Translations under genes and position numbers: made by a program
The notes under the pieces: generated by a model
The model's database searches: none
Told to the model about the DNA's origin: nothing
What the model saw: the letters and a program-made list of their open reading frames with translations, nothing else
Source of the DNA: JAYVYM01 sp046593925
Lineage (GTDB): Bacteria > Actinomycetota > Actinomycetes > Mycobacteriales > SCTD01
NCBI GenBank assembly: GCA_046593925.1
Contig: JBKJQN010000109.1
Location: 1-19,792, forward strand
Direction of reading: 5' to 3'
DNA: 19,792 bases
In this document: positions 15,055 through 19,792 of the stretch, one piece after another
How the letters are laid out: every line of letters begins with the position of its first letter
Numbering within the stretch: the first letter of the stretch is position 1

Positions 15055-15999
15055 ATGACGATGATGACTGCGCCCGCGGTGGCGTTAATGGACGTGCGCA
15101 AGGCCTACGGGCCCGTGCAAGCGGTGAACGGGATCTCGTTGACCGTCGAACCGGGCGAAGTGGTGGCTGTCCTCGGCCCCAACGGTGCAGGCAAGACGAC
15201 GACGATCGACATGATGCTCGGCCTGGCTCAGCCCGACAGCGGGTCGGTGTCGGTGTTCGGCGGCACGCCACAGCTCGCGATCGCGCAAGGACGAATCTCG
15301 GCGGTGATGCAGACAGGAGGGCTGCTCAAAGACCTCACCGTCGGCGAGACCGTCCGACTCACCGGGAGCCTGTTCACCCACACCCGCCCGGGCGCCGAGG
15401 TGCTGGAGCGGGCTGGGCTCACGGACAAGGCCGATCGCAAGGTCGGCAAGTGCTCCGGGGGTGAGCAGCAGCGGCTGCGCTTCGCCATGGCCCTGCTGAG
15501 CGACCCTGACCTGCTGGTGCTTGACGAGCCCACCACCGGGATGGACGTGGGTGGTCGTCGCGACTTCTGGGGGGCGATCCGGGCCGACGCTTTGCGGGGT
15601 CGCACCGTCCTGTTCGCGACCCACTACCTGGAGGAGGCCGACGCCTACGCCGACCGGATCATCCTCGTCGCCGGCGGCCGTGTGATGGCCGACGGTACGG
15701 CCGCCGAGGTCCGGAACCTGGCCACCGGACGCACCGTCGCCGCCACCCTGCCCGGGGCGTCGGAGCGCGAGCTGCGAGCCCTTCCCGGCGTCGATTCCGT
15801 CGAGGTCCGCGGCGAGCGGGTGCTGCTGCACACCAGCGACTCCGACCGGGTGGCCCGATACCTGCTCACGGCCACCCCCGCCACCGATCTGGAGATCACC
15901 TCACGCAACCTCGAGGACGCGTTTCTCGCCCTCACCGGCGTGACCGACGCTGCTTGTCCTCCCCATGCGCTGCTAGCAAGCACCCTGCTGGAGGCCTGA
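15055..15999 (+). CDS. ABC transporter ATP-binding protein (314 aa), DrrA/CcmA-like exporter ATPase
   Basis: This is the cytoplasmic ATPase that drives the ABC-2 permease encoded next. Visible motifs are Walker A GPNGAGKTT (residues 41-49), Q-loop Gln86 (VMQTGGL), signature CSGGEQQR (133-140, with Cys in place of the usual Leu), Walker B LLVLDEP (153-159), D-loop TTGMD and the H-loop His190 (ATHYLEEAD). The C-terminal about 80 residues form the small extra domain seen in drug and antibiotic exporters, ending with NLEDAFLALTG. Start choice is uncertain (ATGs at 15055, 15061 and 15064); I used the first. The permease ATG follows after one base. Export of a drug, lipid or peptide is likely, but the substrate is unknown. 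Confidence 0.92.
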   Translation: MTMMTAPAVALMDVRKAYGPVQAVNGISLTVEPGEVVAVLGPNGAGKTTTIDMMLGLAQPDSGSVSVFGGTPQLAIAQGRISAVMQTGGLLKDLTVGETVRLTGSLFTHTRPGAEVLERAGLTDKADRKVGKCSGGEQQRLRFAMALLSDPDLLVLDEPTTGMDVGGRRDFWGAIRADALRGRTVLFATHYLEEADAYADRIILVAGGRVMADGTAAEVRNLATGRTVAATLPGASERELRALPGVDSVEVRGERVLLHTSDSDRVARYLLTATPATDLEITSRNLEDAFLALTGVTDAACPPHALLASTLLEA

Positions 16000-16000
16000 C

Positions 16001-16774
16001 ATGACCGCCCCCGTCATCCGCTCCGTCCCCCCGATGGGCGGGTTCAACCTCACCTTCCTCGGCCTGGAGGTGCGGCGGATGCTGCGCAACCGCCGCACCC
16101 TGGTCTTCGCCCTCGTCATGCCCCCGGTGTTCTTCCTGCTCTTCGGCTCCGGCACCGGCTACAACGACACGAGCGTGGGCCGCGGCAACGTCACCGCCTA
16201 CATCATGATCAGCCTCGCGGTCTACGGCGCCATGCTCTCCACCACCAGCGGCGGCGCCATGGTCTCCGTCGAGCGCGCCCAGGGCTGGAGTCGCCAGCTG
16301 CGGCTGACCCCGCTGCGGCCCGCCGCCTACATCGCGGTGAAGCTGCTGGTGGCCATGGTCATCGGGCTCGCGTCGGTGGTCGTGGTCTTCGTCGTCGGGG
16401 CCGTCGTCGGGGCGTCCATGCAGGGTTGGGTGTGGGTGACCACCGCGCTGGTGGCCTGGATCGGATCGGTGGTCTTCGCCGCCTTCGGCCTGTTCATGGG
16501 CTACCTGCTGCCCTCGGAGAACGTCATGCAGATCCTCGGTCCGGGCCTGGCCCTGCTCGCCCTGGCCGGTGGGCTGTTCACCGGACCGGTCACCACCGGC
16601 TGGTTCGCCACGTTCTCGACGTTCATGCCCACCTACGGGCTCTCCCAGCTCGCGCACGCCGCACTGACCGGGGAGGGGTTCACCGTCACCTCGGTGCTCA
16701 ACGTGCTCGCCTGGGCGGTTGTGTTCACCGGTGGGGCCGTGCTGCTGTTCCGCCGCGACACCCGTCGGGTCTGA
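16001..16774 (+). CDS. ABC-2 type transporter permease (257 aa)
   Basis: This is the membrane subunit of the exporter. The N-terminal cytoplasmic segment (LTFLGLEVRRMLRNRRTLVF) leads into about six hydrophobic segments. These include FALVMPPVFFLLFGSG, a segment around YIMISLAVYGAML, VAMVIGLASVVVVFVVGAVV, VTTALVAWIGSVVFAAFGLF, ILGPGLALLALAGGLF and VLAWAVVFTGGAVLLF. The conserved SVERAQGWSRQLRLTPLRP loop of ABC-2 permeases follows the second segment, and a basic tail (RRDTRRV) ends the protein. It starts one base after the ATPase stop, and its own stop overlaps the kinase start (TGATG), so all are translated from one message. Confidence 0.9.
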   Translation: MTAPVIRSVPPMGGFNLTFLGLEVRRMLRNRRTLVFALVMPPVFFLLFGSGTGYNDTSVGRGNVTAYIMISLAVYGAMLSTTSGGAMVSVERAQGWSRQLRLTPLRPAAYIAVKLLVAMVIGLASVVVVFVVGAVVGASMQGWVWVTTALVAWIGSVVFAAFGLFMGYLLPSENVMQILGPGLALLALAGGLFTGPVTTGWFATFSTFMPTYGLSQLAHAALTGEGFTVTSVLNVLAWAVVFTGGAVLLFRRDTRRV

Positions 16775-17952
16775 TGCCTGTCGTCCTGGGGGCGGGCGGG
16801 GCTAGCGTCGATGACGTGGCCCTGACCTCGTCCTGTGCTGGCGAGCCGTTCGCCCGCCCGTTCTGGGTGCGCAACCCGTGGATATGGCGGGTGGTCTCGC
16901 TCGGCTTCTCCGGCTTCCTGGTGGTGGCCGCGGTCGACGAGGCCCGCTCCAGCGAGCCGCTGGCGTCCAAGGTCCTGGTGCTGAGCCTCATGACGATCTA
17001 CGGCGGGCTGTACCTCGCGGCCCGGCCGGGCGAGGAGATCGGCCCTCACGACGCACGGCGGTGGTGGCTGCTCGCCGCGCTCGGCGTCGTCGTCGTCGCT
17101 GCCCTCGGGCCATCCAGCATCGGGCTTCTGATGTACGTGCTGGTCAGCGCGGCCATCTCGCTGCCGGCGTCTCGCGCGCTGACGGTGGTCTGGGTGACAT
17201 GTACGGCGATGCTGGTCTACACGGGGCTGCTCGGAAACGGTCCCCACTGGGCCGAGGTCAGCGTCTACGCCGGCACCGCGCTCATGCTGGTGGTGCTCAT
17301 GAGCCTGCGTACCGCCGTCATCAGCCTCCGGGCCGCGAACGAGGAGGTGGCCCGGCTCGCGGTGGCCGACGAGCGCGCCCGCCTGGCTCGGGACCTGCAC
17401 GACGTCCTCGGCCACAGCCTCACCACCATCACGGTCAAGGCCGCGCTGGCCCGGCGGCTGATGGAGGCGGGGGACACGGCGCGGGCGACGGCCGAGATCA
17501 CCGACGTCGAGGTGCTCACCCGCCAGACCCTGGCCGACGTGCGGTCCACCGTGTCCGCCCAGCGACGAGCGTCGCTACCCGCCGAGCTCGCCGGCACCCA
17601 CGCGGTGCTCGCCGCGGCAGGGATCGAGGCGGTACTGCCCCAGGCCACCGATGACGTGGCCGAGCCCTACCGCGAGGCGTTCGCGCACGTGCTGCGGGAG
17701 GCGGTCACCAACGTCGTCCGGCACAGCGGCGCCCGACGGTGCGAGGTGCGGTTGGGGCCCAGCTGGGTCGAGGTCCACGACGACGGCACCGGGCCGGGGT
17801 CGCGGTGCTTGCCGGGCACCGGCATCGATGGGCTGCGCGAGCGGCTGGAGCCCCTGGGCGCGACCATCCAGGCGGGCGCCGCCCCAGGGGGCGGGTTCCT
17901 GCTGCGGGCCGCGGCCGCCGGGGATGCTGCCGCAGCAGCGGCGGCGACGTGA
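16774..17952 (+). CDS. Sensor histidine kinase, DesK/NarX-like (392 aa)
   Basis: A membrane sensor that autophosphorylates on His209 and passes the phosphate to the regulator encoded next. The frame extends far upstream, but ATG 16774 overlaps the permease stop by one base; GTG 16816 is an alternative. Residues about 30-185 form five or six membrane segments with little periplasmic sequence. The HisKA_3 box is ERARLARDLHDVLGHSLT with the phospho-His in DLHD. The HATPase domain has N-box REAVTNVVRHSGA, G1 DDGTGPG and G2 GTGIDGLRERL, and ends GGGFLLRAA. Compact kinases of this type beside an ABC-2 exporter commonly sense membrane or drug stress. The signal here is unknown. Confidence 0.9.
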   Translation: MPVVLGAGGASVDDVALTSSCAGEPFARPFWVRNPWIWRVVSLGFSGFLVVAAVDEARSSEPLASKVLVLSLMTIYGGLYLAARPGEEIGPHDARRWWLLAALGVVVVAALGPSSIGLLMYVLVSAAISLPASRALTVVWVTCTAMLVYTGLLGNGPHWAEVSVYAGTALMLVVLMSLRTAVISLRAANEEVARLAVADERARLARDLHDVLGHSLTTITVKAALARRLMEAGDTARATAEITDVEVLTRQTLADVRSTVSAQRRASLPAELAGTHAVLAAAGIEAVLPQATDDVAEPYREAFAHVLREAVTNVVRHSGARRCEVRLGPSWVEVHDDGTGPGSRCLPGTGIDGLRERLEPLGATIQAGAAPGGGFLLRAAAAGDAAAAAAAT

Positions 17953-18554
17953 TCCGGGTGCTGCTGGCCGACGACCAGGCGCTTGTGCGCGGGGCCCTCG
18001 CCGCGATGCTGGGCCTGGAACCCGATATCGAGGTCGTGGCGCAGGTCGGTGACGGCGCCGCCGCCGTGACGGAGGCGGTGCTCACTCGCCCCGACGTGGC
18101 TCTGCTGGACGTGCAGATGCCCGGGGTGGACGGGCTCACCGCGGCCGCGCAGCTGCGCGAGCTGGTGCCGGGCTGCCGGGTGCTGGTGTGCACCACGTTC
18201 GGCCGGCCCGGCTACCTCACGCGGGCGATGGCGGCCGGCGCGGCGGGGTTTGTCGTCAAGGACGCCCCGCCCGAGCAGCTGGTGGACGCCGTGCGGCGGG
18301 TGCACGCGGGCCTGCGGGTCGTGGACCCGGTGCTCGCCGCGGAGTCGCTTGCCAGTGGCACCAGCCCGCTGACCCCCCGGGAGCACGAGGTGCTGCAGGC
18401 AGCGTTGGACGGTGCGACGGTCGCGGAGGTGGCGGCGCGGGTGCACCTGTCCCAGGGCACGGTACGCAACCACCTGTCGGCCGCGATCGGCAAGACGGGG
18501 GCCCGCAGCCGGGCCGACGCGATCCGGGTCGCTGAGCTGCGCGGGTGGTTGTGA
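17949..18554 (+). CDS. NarL/FixJ-family response regulator (201 aa)
   Basis: A DNA-binding regulator phosphorylated by the upstream kinase. GTG 17949 overlaps the kinase stop in GTGA and gives MIRVLLADDQ. Receiver residues are Asp8 and Asp9, phospho-acceptor Asp54 (LLDVQMPG), Thr82 (CTTFG) and Lys104 (VVKDAPP). A LuxR-type helix-turn-helix follows: LTPREHEVLQAALDGATVAE, then VAARVHLSQGTVRNHLSAAI and ARSRADAIRVAELRGWL. All residues needed for phosphorylation are present. The perfect dyad at 14979-14998 in front of the operon is its most likely binding site, which would make the system self-regulated. Confidence 0.93.
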   Translation: MIRVLLADDQALVRGALAAMLGLEPDIEVVAQVGDGAAAVTEAVLTRPDVALLDVQMPGVDGLTAAAQLRELVPGCRVLVCTTFGRPGYLTRAMAAGAAGFVVKDAPPEQLVDAVRRVHAGLRVVDPVLAAESLASGTSPLTPREHEVLQAALDGATVAEVAARVHLSQGTVRNHLSAAIGKTGARSRADAIRVAELRGWL

Positions 18555-18555
18555 C

Positions 18556-18600
18556 GGCGCCCCCCTGTACGAGCGCCTCGGGTTCCGCACAGTCGGCTGA
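18556..18600 (+). pseudogene. C-terminal scrap of a GNAT acetyltransferase
   Basis: Immediately after the regulator stop, the frame ending at TGA 18598-18600 reads GAPLYERLGFRTVG. This is the characteristic last motif (LYxRLGF) of GNAT acetyltransferases. The rest of the gene is missing, so a deletion has fused this tail to the operon end. Confidence 0.5.
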
Positions 18601-18832
18601 GGTGGGAGCCGTCTACGGCTGGAGGAGTTCCGGAGCCCGATCCGTGAGCGGGAACGGGTCGGGCAAGACGAGGATCGCGGTCATGGTCCTGGGCTGCGCC
18701 GGGCGCACCGCTTCCGCTGGATGCCGCTCGGCGTCAGCCCGTCCGTCGACCCTCAGGCCAAGCGACGGTTAGCCGTATTGTATTGGGCTGTGTTGACGGT
18801 GGCGCTCAGCTTGATGAGCAGCACCTGGACGC

Positions 18833-18860
18833 CCTCCTCCGACACCGGCGTCGGAGGAGG
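18833..18860 (+). promoter_or_regulatory. Hairpin burying the Shine-Dalgarno sequence of the downstream small gene
   Basis: CCTCCTCCGAC (18833-18843), loop ACCGGC, and GTCGGAGGAGG (18850-18860) form a perfect 11-bp stem. The 3' arm holds GGAGGAGG, a near-ideal Shine-Dalgarno site located 4 nt before GTG 18865. The 5' arm is an anti-Shine-Dalgarno sequence. When folded, the site should be inaccessible. Confidence 0.6.
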
Positions 18861-18864
18861 CCAA

Positions 18865-19110
18865 GTGGTCAGCAAGCTGGCACATAAACTCTGGACTCAG
18901 TGCCTCGCCGAGGAGCAGTCGATACGTCGCGTGACGTGCGAGAAGGAGGCCGACGAGACCCGGGCCCAGGTGCGACGACTTGCCCGGGAGGCAGGGGTGC
19001 GGATCAGGACCGCGCGCATGGGCGACACCGTCGTTGTGGTTCGACTGGACGCGAGGATCTGGAAGGACGACGCCGCGACGATGCGCCGCAAGCTCACTCC
19101 CCAGGCCTAG
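18865..19110 (+). CDS. Small uncharacterised protein (81 aa)
   Basis: Function unknown. The frame is open from 18721, but GTG 18865 follows a strong GGAGGAGG site and removes a low-quality N-terminal stretch that would encode the hairpin. The product begins MVSKLAHKLWTQCLAEEQ, is charged and mostly helical (EKEADETRAQVRRLAREAGV), and ends with a small beta-like part (GDTVVVVRLDARIW) before a basic tail. It has no membrane segment and two cysteines. The TAG stop (19108-19110) overlaps the stop of the convergent IS630 transposase fragment. It may be a nucleic-acid-binding or regulatory protein, but the sequence does not prove this. Confidence 0.6.
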   Translation: MVSKLAHKLWTQCLAEEQSIRRVTCEKEADETRAQVRRLAREAGVRIRTARMGDTVVVVRLDARIWKDDAATMRRKLTPQA

Positions 19111-19595
19111 TGGTCCGTCTTGGTATTGGTCTGGTGGGTGAGGGCGGCGCGGGCGCGGCGGACCTTGTTGATGATGTCTTCGGCGGTGGCCTTCCAGATG
19201 AAGGGCTTGGGGTCGTCGTTCCAGTGAGCGGCCCAGGTGGTGATCGCCTGTTCGAGGCCCGCGAATCTGGTGAACGCGCCGCGGCGTAGCCGCCGGTCGG
19301 TGAGCTCTTTGAACCACCGCTCGATCAGGTTGGTCCAGGAACTCGAAGTGGGCGTGAAGTGCAGGTGCCAGCGCCGGCGGTCCTTGTGCGCCAGCCATTT
19401 CTGGATCTCCGGGGCCTTGTGCGCGGACAGGTTGTCCAGCACGACATGGACCGCCAGGCCGCGCGGGACGGTGGCGTCGATCTGCTTGAAAAACCGCAGC
19501 ACGTCCTTCGCGGTGTGGCCCTTATGGCAGTCGGTCAGGACCTGACCGGTCGCGATGTTCATCGCCGCGAACAGGTCGGTCGTGCCGTTACGGCG
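19107..19595 (-). pseudogene. IS630-family transposase, 5'-truncated
   Basis: The C-terminal DDE_3 half of an IS630 transposase. Reading on the minus strand from about 19595: NRRNGTTDLFAAMNIATGQV, then AVHVVLDNLSAHKAPEIQKW with the second catalytic Asp, and HFTPTSSSWTNLIERWFKEL with the catalytic Glu. It ends NTKTDH at a stop complementary to 19107-19109. The N-terminal helix-turn-helix domains and the first catalytic Asp are missing, about half of the usual length. The break coincides with the inverted-repeat cluster at 19596-19636. Confidence 0.8.
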
Positions 19596-19636
19596 GTTAT
19601 GCCGATGTCGGCATAACGTCCGTTATGCCGACATCG
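19596..19636. repeat. Clustered GTTATGCCGA inverted repeats at the IS630 break point
   Basis: GTTATGCCGA (19596-19605) pairs with TCGGCATAAC (19608-19617). The segment CGATGTCGGCATAAC (19603-19617) is also the exact reverse complement of GTTATGCCGACATCG (19622-19636), 15 bp with only GTCC between. A further GGTTATGC follows at 19638-19645. Two abutting terminal repeats of an element, or recombinase core sites, would look like this. Confidence 0.55.
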
Positions 19637-19698
19637 TGGTTATGCGGCTCTTCACAGTTGAGGGTGTAGAGGTTTCGCGCGTCGTAGCCGGGTTGGGG

Positions 19699-19752
19699 GT
19701 CGAGGTCCTTCGAGGATGGGAGTTCTGACGCTTCCATCTGAAGGACCTCGAC
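19699..19752 (+). promoter_or_regulatory. Leader hairpin of the ISL3-family transposase
   Basis: GTCGAGGTCCTTC (19699-19711) and GAAGGACCTCGAC (19740-19752) are perfect 13-bp arms. An inner GATGG/CCATC pairing extends the stem. The 3' arm contains AAGGA 7 nt before GTG 19753, so folding would hide the ribosome site. Confidence 0.55.
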
Positions 19753-19792
19753 GTGCTGGACGCTACCTTCGCGCGCCCTGATCTGACCACGT
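19753..19792 (+). CDS. ISL3-family transposase, N-terminal fragment cut by window end
   Basis: GTG 19753 follows AAGGA with 7-nt spacing and reads VLDATFARPDLTT up to the last base. This resembles the opening of actinobacterial ISL3 transposases, which continue with a zinc-ribbon domain beyond this window. The identification rests on 13 residues plus the terminal repeat. Confidence 0.6.
   Translation, partial: MLDATFARPDLTT

Larger units (their letters stand above)
19646..19792 (+). mobile_element. Left end of an ISL3-family insertion sequence (continues beyond window)
   Basis: GGCTCTTC at 19646-19653, followed by ACAGTTGAGGGTGTAGA, matches the GGCTCTTC start typical of ISL3-family terminal repeats. 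The first codons of an ISL3-type transposase follow 107 bp later. The right end is outside the window. Confidence 0.7.

Noticed and set aside
18648..18690. GNGSGKT resembling a Walker A motif in a plus-strand frame
   Set aside because: The frame is short, the surrounding residues do not fit an NTPase fold, and no Walker B follows.
1..19792. CRISPR array, rRNA operon or replication origin
   Set aside because: No regularly spaced direct repeats with unique spacers, no rRNA-like sequence and no DnaA-box cluster were seen.

Overview
The window is high-GC DNA with strongly GC-biased third codon positions and many GTG starts. That usage, together with the mobile-element families and the DesK/NarL-type two-component system, points to an actinobacterium (Actinomycetota). 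Genus and replicon cannot be told from the sequence.

Region 1 (1-6736) is an intact, tightly packed, co-directional cassette of three proteins I cannot assign to any characterised system. They are a proline-rich protein cut off at its 5' side by the window edge, a 1348-residue giant, and a 571-residue protein. Genes 1 and 2 share a TGATG stop/start. Gene 3 starts 10 nt after gene 2 behind a GGGG ribosome site. All three lack obvious membrane segments or signal peptides, and they carry conserved-looking motifs (ELLWREFPTDL; LPVRLETRF; DPLWLLGRQWQ). This is the best candidate here for an undescribed multi-protein system.

Region 2 (6737-12720) is a mobile-element graveyard. In order it holds: the frameshifted C-terminal tail of a PLP-dependent (Orn/DAP/Arg-type) decarboxylase; an IS4-family element with a perfect 16-bp terminal repeat and a 10-bp flanking duplication; an abutting IS1380-family element with a frameshifted transposase; a C-terminal scrap of a second IS4-type transposase; a lectin-like repeat scrap; a tyrosine recombinase without its catalytic half; an IS21 IstA cut off inside its catalytic domain next to three 24-bp terminal repeats; and the 3' half of a tRNA-Gly(CCC). 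About 12.1-13.46 kb has no gene I can support apart from that tRNA scrap.

Region 3 (13463-18554) holds ordinary genes. A GNAT acetyltransferase (minus) diverges from a VOC/glyoxalase-like gene that has a one-base frameshift. These are followed by a compact four-gene operon: ABC ATPase, ABC-2 permease, DesK-type histidine kinase and NarL/FixJ response regulator, all touching or overlapping. A perfect 8+8-bp inverted repeat and a second inverted repeat lie just upstream and are candidate operators or leader structures. The layout fits a self-regulated exporter that responds to envelope stress or a drug.

Region 4 (18555-19792) is again accessory. It has a 14-codon scrap of an acetyltransferase C-terminus, a small 81-residue protein whose Shine-Dalgarno sequence is buried in an 11-bp hairpin, a 5'-truncated IS630 transposase, a 15-bp inverted repeat, and the left end of an ISL3-family element with the first codons of its transposase. 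Three separate leaders in the window (IS1380, the 81-residue gene, ISL3) place the ribosome-binding site inside the 3' arm of a hairpin.
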